45,472 nucleotides of DNA, from the NCBI GenBank assembly GCA_021774265.1, contig JAJFJG010000103.1, positions 1 through 45,472 of the forward strand. Direction: 5' to 3'. Of this stretch, positions 17,460-26,719 are shown piece by piece (the first letter of the stretch is position 1; each line of letters begins with the position of its first letter). The notes beneath the pieces were generated by a model that ran no database searches, was not told where the DNA came from, and was given only the letters and a program-made list of their open reading frames with translations. Origin of the DNA: Nitrosomonas sp. Lineage in GTDB: Bacteria > Pseudomonadota > Gammaproteobacteria > Burkholderiales > Nitrosomonadaceae. The translations under genes were made by a program, and so were the position numbers.

Positions 17460-20276
17460 ATGAATTTGCTTCTGATTGCTTTAACACCCTTTGTCGGCGC
17501 AGTTCTCGCCGCAACTGTTTCCCGATTAGGGCGATTATATGCCGCATTGGCAGCAGGTACTGTTGCATCGTTGGCGTTAATTCAATTATTGCCATTAGCG
17601 AATGGTGTTTTTGCTGGGGAGACGCTCATTCAGCGTTTGGTTTGGCTGCCATCGGTAGGTCTGGATGTTGTTTTTCGTTTAGATGGCCTGGGTCTTTTAT
17701 TTGCCTTGTTGATTTTAGGGATTGGTTTATTGATTATTCTCTATGCAAGGTATTACCTGTCTGAACGCGATGACATGGGGCGTTTTTACGCTTATTTGTT
17801 ATTGTTCATGGGGTCGATGTTAGGCATTGCGTTATCTGAGAATATTATCCAGCTATTGATTTTCTGGGAATTAACCAGTCTGTCATCATTTTTACTCATT
17901 AGCTATTGGCAAGATCGTCATGAGTCGCGCAGTGGTGCGCGTATGGCTTTGGCCGTTACGGGTGGCGGTGGGTTGGCGTTGCTGGGTGGTTTCTTAATAT
18001 TAGGCGATATCGTTGGTAGCTATGAACTATCCATCATTTTAGCCTCGGGCGATATTATCCGCGAACATTCAATGTATCTGCCCATGTTGATTTTGGTGTT
18101 GCTGGGGGCTTTCACCAAATCTGCGCAATTCCCCTTTCATTTTTGGCTACCTAATGCTATGGCAGCACCTACTCCAGTATCAGCCTATTTACATTCAGCG
18201 ACCATGGTTAAGGCGGGTGTGTTTTTGCTGGCACGATTATTCCCCGCATTGTCTGGTACACCTGAATGGTTCTGGATCGTCAGTATGACAGGATTAGCCA
18301 CGTTACTCATCGCAGCATTCATAGCTTTTTTTAAGCATGATCTGAAAGGCTTGTTGGCTTATTCAACCATCAGTCACCTGGGCTTGATTACCTTGTTGTT
18401 TGGTATTGGTACACCCATGGCTGCAGTTGCCGGCGTGTTCCATATTATCAATCACGCGATTTTCAAAGCGTCGTTATTTATGGCAGCGGGTATTATTGAC
18501 CATGAAACAGGAACACGGGATATGCGCCGCCTCAGAGGGCTTTGGAAGTATATGCCGCATACAGCCATGCTGGCGATGGTGGCTTCGGCATCTATGGCGG
18601 GTGTGCCGTTGTTTAATGGTTTCTTGTCGAAAGAAATGTTTTTTGCTGAAACTTTGCATGTAATCGGAGTGCCTTGGGGTTGGTTATTGCCTGCAGGTGC
18701 AACATTAGCGGGAGTCTTTGCGGTGGCGTATTCACTGCGTTTTATTCATAGCGTGTTTTTTAGCGGTACGCCGGTTGATTTACCTAAAACGCCACATGAG
18801 CCACCACGCTGGATGAAGGTGCCGGTGGAGATACTCGCAGCCTTATGCTTATTAGTAGGCATTTTTCCCGCTTTGATGGTAGAGCCGATACTTGTTGTTG
18901 CTGCTGCAGGCGTTTTGCAGGGTCCTGTGCCTGAACATGATTTGGCCATATGGCATGGTTTTAATACTGCCTTATTTATGAGTATGGCGGCCTTGATGGG
19001 CGGTGTATTAATGTATTTAGTTCGCCGCCCACTGTCTCAGGCGTATGGGCGCTTGGGCGATCGGTTGGAGCTTAAAAAGCTTTACAATCAATTTATCAAA
19101 ATATTATTTCATTACGCATCCGTGGCCACGCGTTTTTTTGATACACATTCATTGCAACGTATGCTACTTGTTTTTACGCTTTTTATTTTGATGCTTGGAG
19201 TGGGTGGTTTTCAAAATGGCGATGTTACAATGACCGGCGAACGTGAAATGTTACCCATTGATGGCATAAGCTTGTTAGTGACACTCATGCTGGTAGTTGC
19301 TGCTGTTGGTACGGTTTTCGTGCATCAACGGCGCCTGGTGGCTTTGATTCTAATGGGTGCGGTTGGCTTGGGCGTAGTGTTGGTTTTTGTTAAATTTTCA
19401 GCGCCTGACTTAGCTTTGACGCAACTGTCTGTCGAGGTGGTGACCATGGTCTTATTGTTGTTGGCTTTGTATTTTCTGCCACAACGTTCGCCGGTTGAAT
19501 CCAGCCAAGCACGTAAAAGTCGTGATGCAGTTATCGCAATTGCTGCCGGTGGTGGTGTGGCGGCATTGACTTGGGCAGTATTAACACGACCGCATCGAAC
19601 GATAGCTGATTATTTTCTCGCCAATAGTGTATCGGGCGGTGGTGGAACCAATGTTGTGAATGTCATTCTTGTGGATTTCCGGGGTTACGATACCTTGGGA
19701 GAAATTACGGTGTTGGCAATCGCTGGGCTGGGCATTTATGCCATGCTGGATCAATTGCAACTCACTGGCTCTAACCGTGATGTAAAGGGCCGTTTGTGGA
19801 GCAAAGATATGCATCCCGCTATCATGGCATCGTTGACGCGTTTGTTGTTGCCGCTGGCATTATTGGTTTCAATGTACATTTTGTTGCGCGGACATAATAT
19901 GCCTGGAGGCGGATTTATAGCCGGGCTAATTAGTGCTGTGGCATTGATCATGCAATACCTCGCTAATGGCGTGTCTTGGACGCGGAAGCGTTTACCCGCG
20001 AATGAACACACGATGATTAGTTATGGACTGTTAATTGCGACGCTAACCGGGTTAGCGAGCTGGTTCTTTGGTTACCCGTTCCTGACATCAACCTTTAGCC
20101 ATATTCACTGGCCGTTGGTCGGCGAGTTTGAGTTAGCCTCAGCCATGGCATTTGATTTGGGTGTTTATCTAGTCGTCGTTGGTGCTACTTTATTAATTAT
20201 TATTAACCTGGGACTGATGCACAGCAGAAGTCCTCACTCTAGTGCCAGGAAGCATATTCGCAAATGGAAGCACTAA
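17460..20276 (+). CDS. mrpA: Mrp Na+(K+)/H+ antiporter, fused subunits A and B
   Basis: The large proton-pumping-like subunit of the multisubunit Mrp/Mnh/Pha antiporter, homologous to complex I subunits NuoL/ND5. The 938-residue protein holds the MrpA core with the conserved membrane Glu137 (FWELTSLSSFLL) and Lys220 (GAFTKSAQFPFHFWLP), then a NuoJ-like part (FVKFSAPDLALTQLSVEV) and a C-terminal MrpB domain (LLPLALLVSMYILLRGHNMPGG). Fusion of A and B is the group-2 arrangement, known for example from rhizobial Pha systems. First gene of a seven-function operon. The next gene overlaps its end by 13 bases. Role: alkali and salt tolerance through cation export and cytoplasmic acidification. Confidence 0.95.
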   Translation: MNLLLIALTPFVGAVLAATVSRLGRLYAALAAGTVASLALIQLLPLANGVFAGETLIQRLVWLPSVGLDVVFRLDGLGLLFALLILGIGLLIILYARYYLSERDDMGRFYAYLLLFMGSMLGIALSENIIQLLIFWELTSLSSFLLISYWQDRHESRSGARMALAVTGGGGLALLGGFLILGDIVGSYELSIILASGDIIREHSMYLPMLILVLLGAFTKSAQFPFHFWLPNAMAAPTPVSAYLHSATMVKAGVFLLARLFPALSGTPEWFWIVSMTGLATLLIAAFIAFFKHDLKGLLAYSTISHLGLITLLFGIGTPMAAVAGVFHIINHAIFKASLFMAAGIIDHETGTRDMRRLRGLWKYMPHTAMLAMVASASMAGVPLFNGFLSKEMFFAETLHVIGVPWGWLLPAGATLAGVFAVAYSLRFIHSVFFSGTPVDLPKTPHEPPRWMKVPVEILAALCLLVGIFPALMVEPILVVAAAGVLQGPVPEHDLAIWHGFNTALFMSMAALMGGVLMYLVRRPLSQAYGRLGDRLELKKLYNQFIKILFHYASVATRFFDTHSLQRMLLVFTLFILMLGVGGFQNGDVTMTGEREMLPIDGISLLVTLMLVVAAVGTVFVHQRRLVALILMGAVGLGVVLVFVKFSAPDLALTQLSVEVVTMVLLLLALYFLPQRSPVESSQARKSRDAVIAIAAGGGVAALTWAVLTRPHRTIADYFLANSVSGGGGTNVVNVILVDFRGYDTLGEITVLAIAGLGIYAMLDQLQLTGSNRDVKGRLWSKDMHPAIMASLTRLLLPLALLVSMYILLRGHNMPGGGFIAGLISAVALIMQYLANGVSWTRKRLPANEHTMISYGLLIATLTGLASWFFGYPFLTSTFSHIHWPLVGEFELASAMAFDLGVYLVVVGATLLIIINLGLMHSRSPHSSARKHIRKWKH

Positions 20277-20593
20277 TAGCCATCATTTTAGGCACGCTGA
20301 CTGCCTGCGGCGTTTATCTCATACTGCGTGCCCGTACTTTTCCAGTGGTATTGGGGTTGACGTTTTTATCCTACGCCGTGAATTTGTTTTTGCTGATTAT
20401 GGGGCGGTTAACGGTCGGGAAACCACCCATTATCTTGGAAGGTATTACCGATTATGCGGATCCATTGCCTCAGGCGTTGGTATTGACCGCTATTGTAATC
20501 GGTTTTGCAATGACGGCGTTTGTGATTGTTTTGGCACTTAAGGCGTATGTAAGACTGGGTAATGATCATGTCGATGGGACGCATAAGCTATGA
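20264..20593 (+). CDS. mrpC: Mrp antiporter subunit C
   Basis: A 109-residue NuoK-like membrane subunit with three hydrophobic segments. It includes GVYLILRARTFPVVLGLTFLSYAVNLFLL and, near the end, DPLPQALVLTAIVIGFAMTAFVIVLALKA, the conserved NuoK/MrpC signature. It starts inside the end of mrpA and ends with a four-base overlap (ATGA) with mrpD, so translation is coupled on both sides. Needed for assembly of the hetero-oligomeric antiporter. Confidence 0.95.
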   Translation: MEALIAIILGTLTACGVYLILRARTFPVVLGLTFLSYAVNLFLLIMGRLTVGKPPIILEGITDYADPLPQALVLTAIVIGFAMTAFVIVLALKAYVRLGNDHVDGTHKL

Positions 20594-22131
20594 TTAACCA
20601 CCTTGTAATCGCGCCGGTATTGTTACCGCTATTGGCTGGTGTTTCATTGTTGCTATTGCGTGGACGAGGCCTGAAAACTCAGCGCGTACTTAGTCTTGTG
20701 TCTGTAATTATGCAAATTGGACTTGCAGCCGCATTATTGTCGGCAGTTAATGGTGGCGAGATTTTAGCTTATGCTGTAGGTAACTGGCAGGCACCTTTTG
20801 GTATTGTTTTGGTGGCTGATCGATTATCAGTCTGGATGCTCATAATCACGGCATTGCTTTCCTTATGTGTGTTGAGTTATGCCGTGTGTGGTGGAGACAA
20901 TACGGGAAAACACTTCCACGTATTATTCCAGCTACAGTTGTTGGGGCTAAACGGCGCATTTCTCACTGGTGACTTATTTAATCTGTTCGTATTCTTCGAA
21001 ATTTTGTTGCTGGCTTCATACAGTCTATTGCTGCATGGTGGTGGCAGACAACGTACTAAGGCGGGATTTCATTTTGTTGTGATCAATCTGGTCGGATCAA
21101 CCTTGTTCTTGTTTGCTGTTGGCATTCTTTACGGCATACTAGGGACGCTTAATATGGCTGACTTGGCTGTTAAAGTCGCGCAAACTACACCAGAAGACGT
21201 CTTTCTGGTGAGTACGGCCGGTTTTCTCTTGTTTGGTGTGTTTGCACTTAAGGCTGCATTGTTACCACTTTACACATGGTTGCCAGCGGCTTATGCACAT
21301 ACATCTGCGCCGGTTGCGGCATTGTTTGCCATTATGACTAAAGTTGGTGCATATAGTATTTTGCGGATATATACGCTAATTTTTGGTGAACAAGCGGGCC
21401 CTGAGGCTAATCTGATAGAAGCATGGTTGTTACCTATGGCGCTGATGACATTGTTTGTTGGAATGTTGGGTGTGTTGGCGAGCACCCATTTGCGACAGCA
21501 AGTGGCTTATTTGGTGGTTGCTTCTATTGGTTCGTTATTCATTGCCTTGGGCCTTAATACAGAAGCTGGTATTGCTGCAGGTGTTTATTATTTGCCGCAT
21601 TCAACATTTGCATCGGCGGGTTTCTTTATTCTGGCAGATATTATTGCAAAGCGTCGTGGTGCGGAGGGTGATAAATTTGAAATTGGGACAAAAATCTCTT
21701 ATCAGAGATTGCTTGGTGCGTTGTTCTTTACAATGGCGGTATTGATGGTTGGTTTGCCTCCGTTGTCGGGGTTTATTGGAAAATTCTTGATACTCAATGC
21801 CGCGATTTCACACCCAAGCTTACCTTTGATCATGGGTGTCGTCTTGGTTTCAAGTTTTATGGGGCTGGTGGCTATTGCACGTAGCGGTAGCTTAATATTT
21901 TATCGAGCGTTACCCGCTCCGGAAAAACCCCCACTGACTGAAGCAGAAATGAAAGCTGACAGAAAACTTCTTGTCATAGAATTATTGCCCGTCATCAGCT
22001 TGCTAATGTTGTGTATTGTCTTAGTTGTTTGTGCGGGGTCGGTCATGGAATTTGCACATGCGACGGCAGCACAGTTGTTGCAGCCTGCCGCTTATATTGA
22101 TGCGGTATTTAATGATGGAGTGACGCGCTAA
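20590..22131 (+). CDS. mrpD: Mrp antiporter subunit D
   Basis: The second antiporter-like subunit, related to NuoM/NuoN. The 513-residue polytopic protein keeps the membrane Glu137 (LFVFFEILLLASYSLLL) and Lys221 (ALKAALLPLYTWLP), with AYAHTSAPVAALFAIMTKVGAYSILR and GLPPLSGFIGKFLIL, all standard in MrpD. ATG within a four-base overlap with mrpC; its last base is shared with the start of mrpE. No damage seen. Confidence 0.95.
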   Translation: MINHLVIAPVLLPLLAGVSLLLLRGRGLKTQRVLSLVSVIMQIGLAAALLSAVNGGEILAYAVGNWQAPFGIVLVADRLSVWMLIITALLSLCVLSYAVCGGDNTGKHFHVLFQLQLLGLNGAFLTGDLFNLFVFFEILLLASYSLLLHGGGRQRTKAGFHFVVINLVGSTLFLFAVGILYGILGTLNMADLAVKVAQTTPEDVFLVSTAGFLLFGVFALKAALLPLYTWLPAAYAHTSAPVAALFAIMTKVGAYSILRIYTLIFGEQAGPEANLIEAWLLPMALMTLFVGMLGVLASTHLRQQVAYLVVASIGSLFIALGLNTEAGIAAGVYYLPHSTFASAGFFILADIIAKRRGAEGDKFEIGTKISYQRLLGALFFTMAVLMVGLPPLSGFIGKFLILNAAISHPSLPLIMGVVLVSSFMGLVAIARSGSLIFYRALPAPEKPPLTEAEMKADRKLLVIELLPVISLLMLCIVLVVCAGSVMEFAHATAAQLLQPAAYIDAVFNDGVTR

Positions 22132-22622
22132 TGGGACGATTATTACCGCATCCATTATTAACGCCTATATTAGCTATTGTATGGTTATTACTAACGAATA
22201 GCTTTGATCCTGGGCAAATTGTTATGGGTTTGTTGTTGGGCTGGGCGATTCCACTAATATCTATTCGTTTTTGGCCAGAGAAGGTATATATCTATAAGCC
22301 ATTGACGCTGTTACGCTATTCTTTCCTGTTGCTGTTTGATATTATTATGGCCAACTTTACCGTGGCACGGTTGGTTTTGGGCAATCCTGACCGAATTCAG
22401 CCTGCTTTTGTTGTAATGCCGTTAGATCTTACCTCGGACCTGGCGATTAGCCTGCTGGCTAACAGTATTACATTGACACCAGGTACACTCTCGGCGCAAC
22501 TTTCACTTGACAGAAAATACCTTTTAATACATGCGTTTAATGAAACAGATACAAAAGCATTGGTCGCTGAAATTAAAAATCGCTATGAAAGCCCGTTAAA
22601 GGAGATTTTTGAGAAATGTTAG
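22131..22622 (+). CDS. mrpE: Mrp antiporter subunit E
   Basis: A 163-residue subunit E. It has an N-terminal membrane pair (HPLLTPILAIVWLLLTNSF and GLLLGWAIPLI), the family's VARLVLGNPDRIQPAFVVMPL and ANSITLTPGTLSAQLS stretches, and a soluble C-terminus. It begins in a TAATG junction with mrpD and overlaps mrpF by seven bases. MrpE has no complex I homologue and is needed for full antiport. Confidence 0.93.
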   Translation: MGRLLPHPLLTPILAIVWLLLTNSFDPGQIVMGLLLGWAIPLISIRFWPEKVYIYKPLTLLRYSFLLLFDIIMANFTVARLVLGNPDRIQPAFVVMPLDLTSDLAISLLANSITLTPGTLSAQLSLDRKYLLIHAFNETDTKALVAEIKNRYESPLKEIFEKC

Positions 22623-22885
22623 AGATCGTAATTCTAATTGCGCTGGCATTAGTGGCTGCCGCAGTAGCCATGAGTTTTTGGCGTTTGCTTATAGGACCGA
22701 GTGTGCCTGATCGTATTTTGGCGTTGGATACGTTGTATATTAATACTATTGCAATGCTTATGTTGCTAGGTATTCATATTGGTAGTGCCTTGTTTTTTGA
22801 AGCTGCGCTGCTTATCGCCCTAATGGGTTTTATTGGTACTGTTGCGCTAAGCAAGTATCTGTTGCGTGGTGATATTATTGAGTAA
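22616..22885 (+). CDS. mrpF: Mrp antiporter subunit F
   Basis: An 89-residue protein with three membrane segments, carrying the MrpF signature RLLIGPSVPDRILALDTLYIN and a C-terminal GFIGTVALSKYLLRGDIIE. It overlaps mrpE by seven bases and is followed three bases later by mrpG. Members of this family were once noted for bile-salt efflux (MnhF), but here it is clearly an antiporter subunit. Confidence 0.94.
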   Translation: MLEIVILIALALVAAAVAMSFWRLLIGPSVPDRILALDTLYINTIAMLMLLGIHIGSALFFEAALLIALMGFIGTVALSKYLLRGDIIE

Positions 22886-22888
22886 GCT

Positions 22889-23299
22889 ATGCTAGATTAT
22901 TTACTCTCATTTCTCATTCTAACCGGCGCGATCTTTACTTTCATCGGCTCGCTAGGTCTGGTAAGACTTAAGGACTTTTATACCCGCTTGCATGGCCCAA
23001 CCAAAGCCACAACATTGGGAGTAGGTTGCTTGCTAATCGCTTCAACGGTTTATTTTAGCACCCGTGATGCGGGAGTAAGTTTGCATGAAATCTTAATCAC
23101 ACTTTTTCTCTTAATCACCGCACCGGTAAGTGCGCATATGCTTGCTAAAGCGGCGTTACATATAGAGATACCCTCTTTAGCAAAGATCCCAGAAAATAAA
23201 GTATCTGAGTATAAAAAAACGAGATCTGAAGTGGTAAAACAGGCGGGCAGGCAGGAAGTGAACCCTTCTTCTACTGAAACTGTTAAGCCAGACGTTTAG
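22889..23299 (+). CDS. mrpG: Mrp antiporter subunit G
   Basis: A 136-residue membrane subunit with three hydrophobic helices and the MrpG signature SLGLVRLKDFYTRLHGPTKATTLGVG. It ends in a charged, probably cytoplasmic tail (KTRSEVVKQAGRQEVNPSSTE) longer than the core needs. It completes the operon A/B-C-D-E-F-G. No clear terminator follows; the next gene is convergent 38 bases on. Confidence 0.94.
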   Translation: MLDYLLSFLILTGAIFTFIGSLGLVRLKDFYTRLHGPTKATTLGVGCLLIASTVYFSTRDAGVSLHEILITLFLLITAPVSAHMLAKAALHIEIPSLAKIPENKVSEYKKTRSEVVKQAGRQEVNPSSTETVKPDV

Positions 23300-23337
23300 T
23301 AGCATCTTGAAAAAAAGTTGGTGTACTTTAAAAGCAA

Positions 23338-23517
23338 TTACACTAATTCTATCAACAGCATAATAAATAGCACGATACCTACGATGGGAATAATAAACCC
23401 CATCCAATCTGAAGATGAACCTTTGGGGCTATTTTGCATCGCGTCTTTTGCTCTTGGAAATAAAAAAATCACGAACATCCCCAGTGCTAATGCAGAAACA
23501 ATTTGCATCCAATCCAT
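23338..23517 (-). CDS. Small membrane protein, 59 aa, uncharacterised
   Basis: On the minus strand, ATG 23517 to TAA 23338 encodes 59 residues: an N-terminal hydrophobic helix (MDWMQIVSALALGMFVIFLF), a short basic/polar loop (PRAKDAMQNSPKGSSSDWMG) and a second hydrophobic helix ending LLIELV. The regular two-helix plan, two DWM motifs and codon usage like the neighbours argue for a real gene. AAAAGG lies about 11 bases upstream of the ATG. I recall similar small two-helix proteins in betaproteobacteria but no function. It is downstream of the Bax-inhibitor-like gene, past that gene's terminator. Confidence 0.7.
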   Translation of the reverse strand: MDWMQIVSALALGMFVIFLFPRAKDAMQNSPKGSSSDWMGFIIPIVGIVLFIMLLIELV

Positions 23518-23535
23518 AATCTAGAAACCTTTTAA

Positions 23536-23561
23536 TTAAAAACCCCGGGCTAGCCGGGGTT
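23536..23561 (-). terminator. Rho-independent terminator of the Bax-inhibitor-1 gene
   Basis: AACCCCGG and CCGGGGTT (23541-23548 and 23554-23561) form an 8-bp GC-rich stem with a five-base loop. On the minus strand the stem is followed by TTTTTAATT. It lies about 28 bases after the stop of the minus-strand gene at 23589-24266. Confidence 0.85.
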
Positions 23562-23588
23562 CTGAAGAACAATCAATGGCGGTGGAAA

Positions 23589-24266
23589 TTAATCGTCGCC
23601 ACCCATGATACCCAAGATCTGAAGCAAGCTAATAAAGATGTTGAATATAGTCATGTACAGTCCAATGGTTGCCAATACATAGTTAGTTTCGCCACCATGA
23701 ATAATGCGGCTGGTGTCATACAGAATGAAACCACTCATAATCATGATAACAACAGCAGAAATCACTAATGACATTGCAGGAATAGCTAAGAAAATATTAA
23801 CGATTGCGGCCATTAATACCAATAAGAAGCCAACCATCAAAAATCCACCTAAGAAACTGAAATTCTTACGTGTGGTTAACGCATAGGCAGACAAACTCAA
23901 GAAAATAACGCCTGTGCCACCCAGTGATAAAGTGATGATGTTGCCACCATTAGGCAAAGAAGCGTACATGGTGAGTATTGGCCCCAGCCCAAAACCTAAC
24001 ATGCCAGTAACTAAGAAAACAATACCGATACCCGCAGGAGAATTAGCAAATTTTGGCAAAACAAACATGGCAATGACCATCGCGCCGATGACAGATATTA
24101 AATAAGTCATTGGTGGCATACTTAAAGCCATTGAAATCATTGCGGTGACGCCACTAAACAGTAAAGTCATTGAAAGAAGCATATAGGTGTTGCGCAGTAC
24201 CTTGTTAGTCGCTAACTCAGATGGCGACCGTTGGGCAACTGTAGAGAAGTTTTGATTCATTTTCAT
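23589..24266 (-). CDS. Bax inhibitor-1 / YccA-family membrane protein
   Basis: A 225-residue inner-membrane protein with seven predicted hydrophobic segments and a short soluble N-terminus (MKMNQNFSTVAQRSPSELATNKVLRNTY). The family signatures GLGPILTMYASLPNGGNIITLSLGGTGVIFLSLSAYAL and FILYDTSRIIHGGETNYVLATIGLYMTIFNIFISLLQILG are clear. Bacterial members (YccA, YbhL) modulate FtsH proteolysis or act as calcium/pH-sensitive channels; which applies here is not visible. GGAGG lies 10 bases before the ATG. A strong terminator follows. Confidence 0.92.
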   Translation of the reverse strand: MKMNQNFSTVAQRSPSELATNKVLRNTYMLLSMTLLFSGVTAMISMALSMPPMTYLISVIGAMVIAMFVLPKFANSPAGIGIVFLVTGMLGFGLGPILTMYASLPNGGNIITLSLGGTGVIFLSLSAYALTTRKNFSFLGGFLMVGFLLVLMAAIVNIFLAIPAMSLVISAVVIMIMSGFILYDTSRIIHGGETNYVLATIGLYMTIFNIFISLLQILGIMGGDD

Positions 24267-24401
24267 TATGACGCAGCCTCCATTTAAAATTAAATTACGT
24301 ACTTTTTACAAGATAGTTGACTATTGTATATCAAGAATAGTTCAATGCAAGTATTCAATAATAATCAGGTTAATAGTACTTTTTCTGAACAAGAGTAAAA
24401 G

Positions 24402-24938
24402 TTATGAACTTTGCAAGGGTGACCATGACACTTCACACTCCCCCAACTCAGCTGCAATGTAAGCAGAATTCTCAGTGATTGTGATAGACAAATCCATTGT
24501 GCGTTGCACCAATAATGCCAGTGATTGAACGTTTTTCCATTGAAGCCGAAAAACTGACACGGTTAAATCACTAAACCTTGCTTGTTCCTGCTTCCACCAA
24601 ATATTTGATTTGGAGTTAAAGCTATACACTTTAACTGTTGATGTGAGCCGGCTGGCTTTTTTAATGCGTTCAAAAGCCGGTTCACCGACATCAATCCATA
24701 ATAAAATTTGGTTGTCTAGCGTATGCGCCCAGATGTCAGGTTCTTCTGCAACGTTGAGTCCCTTAGCGAAAGACAAATTGTCCTGTGCGTTAATACAAAA
24801 AACCAGCATACGTGCCATCATTCGTTCTAGTGTTTCGGAAGGATGCTGAGCAATGGTTAAACTGAGCGTATCGTAATAATCTCGATTGAGGTCAGTTAAG
24901 GCAATCTTTAGCTTGTAAATAATTGGTTTTAATGCCAT
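24402..24938 (-). CDS. yaeQ: YaeQ family protein
   Basis: A 178-residue protein close in length and sequence to E. coli YaeQ (181 aa). It shares the start MALK..IYK, ARHPSET-like QHPSETLERMMARML, EEPDIW, LWIDVGEP..RIKKA, YS.NS..NIWWKQEQ, and the late RTMDLSITI. YaeQ has a restriction-endonuclease-like (PD-(D/E)xK) fold and was reported as a suppressor of loss of RfaH, but its activity is not settled. It stands alone here, with about 135 bp to the convergent side. Confidence 0.9.
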   Translation of the reverse strand: MALKPIIYKLKIALTDLNRDYYDTLSLTIAQHPSETLERMMARMLVFCINAQDNLSFAKGLNVAEEPDIWAHTLDNQILLWIDVGEPAFERIKKASRLTSTVKVYSFNSKSNIWWKQEQARFSDLTVSVFRLQWKNVQSLALLVQRTMDLSITITENSAYIAAELGECEVSWSPLQSS

Positions 24939-25334
24939 GAGTATAGCCTTGCAGAATGTGGCGCTTGATTGATATTAGGAGCGCAGTTTATCATGTGGCA
25001 ATATCCTGCCGCGGATTGCAGATATTTTCTCGCGTGATATTGTTATGCTTCCTTAGCTCGTATAAAGTGTATATCCTTTGAAAAGAGACTAAAGAAACAC
25101 ACAGTAAGTGGTTTGAAGCAAGTCTCAGGTGTAAAGTATAAACAGTCGCCAAACAATTTGCAGAGACTGAAAATGAGTTCCTGTTGTCTCGCTAACTTCT
25201 AAGTGAGGCGGGTCTGATTCAACCATAATTTCCGTTTTAAGAGCCCACTTTATTCACTAGGTGCTTCTACCATAGATCTTTGTTTGTCAGCATTTCTATG
25301 AGAAAAATTTCTCACAACAAAAAGTGTTATCAAA
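24939..25334. other. 396-bp intergenic region
   Basis: No gene seen. Near the mscS end there is a tight inverted repeat, TGAGAAA-AA-TTTCTCA (25299-25314). It could form a small hairpin downstream of the minus-strand mscS gene but lacks a proper T-run. Confidence 0.4.
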
Positions 25335-26195
25335 CTAGCTGTAGTGTATATCTGTTATTGGCAGTTCCCTTTTGTAGACTTGTTCCATAACGCTGAACGT
25401 TATTCTTTTTTCTAACTCAGTTGCTTTTTCAGTAGGACAAAAAATAATAATTGTGATGATATGCTTTGCATATTCGTTTGTTCTGACTATTACTCGCGGC
25501 TCTGGGCCCGGAAAATCTACACCGGTATGTTTCTCTATGTAAGTGTTATATCGCTTGGCGACTTCGTGGAATTCGGAGGAAAATATATTGATCTCGGCAA
25601 TAACCTGGTCACATAGGTCCGGTACATTTGCGTATGGTTCAATAACAATATCAAAGCTATGGAATACATAACGTTTGGTGAAGTTTAGATTTTTTACAGG
25701 TTCTGATAAGAACAGGCTGTTTGGAACAAGGATTGTTTTGCCCGTAAATGCATAATTGTTTGGTATCTTATCGAGCTCTTGTAAGGTTGTAGAAAATATA
25801 TTGTAGTCAACAACCTCACCCCTATGAGGGCCAATCTCAATCCAGTCATTGATAGAAAATGTACCAGACCCGGCACGTATTAATGCGCCACTAAAACACA
25901 TAATAAGTTCTTTTGTTGCGATCACCAATGCTAGAGCTACTGCGGCAATCGAAAAAGCGAAATTACTTAATTCCGGCCACCAAATACCAAATAACCCAAT
26001 AAAGATGATTTACCAAGTAAGGTTTTTTATTCGAGTTATCCACTGTCTCTGTCCTTCAGACAAAATGTCACTATTGCGTTTGATGAGATAGATAAAGAGA
26101 ACCCGAACTAACAGCAACAATATAATTAACACGCAACTTTGTAATTGTTTGGTGTCTAGCAAAATAATTAGTAGTTCAAACTTCGTCATAGCCAT
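25335..26195 (-). pseudogene. MscS-family mechanosensitive channel, interrupted by a stop codon
   Basis: One continuous minus-strand frame of 287 codons from ATG 26195 is open except for a TAA at 26012-26010 (context RIKNLTW-stop-IIFIGLFGIWW). Before the stop are 61 residues with one membrane helix. After it come more membrane segments (FSIAAVALALVIATKELIM) and the MscS beta domain: GTFSINDWIEIGPHRGEVVDYN, TGKTILVPNSLF and an alpha/beta C-terminus. The frame is undamaged elsewhere, so the nonsense change is recent, a sequencing error, or suppressed. The family role is release of osmolytes on hypo-osmotic shock. Confidence 0.8.
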
Positions 26196-26460
26196 GTTTT
26201 AAAGTAAGACATAAAGTAGCTGCTTCTGTGGTGAAGGAAGTTGCATCATGCCTCAAATGCAGAATGCCAGTGCACCTATTATGTGCAGGATATCTTTAGT
26301 CCTGATGTGCGTTAATTAATAAAAGGTAAGCCATCGGCTTTGCCTTAGGACTATAGCAATTTGACAATTCTAGGATACACCGGAAGTCTCCTTATCTGTG
26401 AACCGCCTAAAGTTCAATGGATGAGAAAACAAAGAGTTATATTTTAACCTGGTGTTTGGG
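26196..26460. other. Non-coding DNA between mscS remnant and IS debris
   Basis: No open reading frame of note, RNA gene or terminator is recognisable. It probably includes degraded mobile-element sequence, since it borders the IS256-like end. Confidence 0.35.
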
Positions 26461-26575
26461 AAATTGAAAAAAGTGGCGTATCTAGTTAAGTTTGATGTTA
26501 GCAGACATTAAACCAACCTCAAGAGGATGTGCAATCATGAACAAGCATAACGTTATTGAACTAAAAAATCGAGAC
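26461..26575 (+). mobile_element. Solo left end of an IS256-like element
   Basis: About 113 bases match the reverse complement of positions 1-113 with scattered differences. Shared are the GAAAAAAGTGGCGTATC-like terminus, the GTTAAGTTTGATGTT leader core and the start MNKHNVIELKN (ATG 26537). The frame then stops after 18 codons at adjacent TGA/TAA-like stops near 26592-26597, and the rest of the transposase is missing. This is a dead remnant pointing rightward, opposite to the copy at the window's left edge. Confidence 0.65.
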
Positions 26576-26719
26576 ACAATTTTGCCGATACGATAATAAA
26601 GATTTTAAAAAGAATAATAGGGGAAATCAACAGGGTCGGTATAGAATGGCACTAATTAAAGCTGCTTTAGCATTGTCTGCCTCTATGATTTGTCTTTAGC
26701 ATTTCATGCCTTGGAGCGG

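Noticed and set aside
23318..23524. 68-codon plus-strand ORF after mrpG
   Set aside because: It is antisense to the two-helix small protein, which has a better coding pattern and ribosome site on the minus strand.
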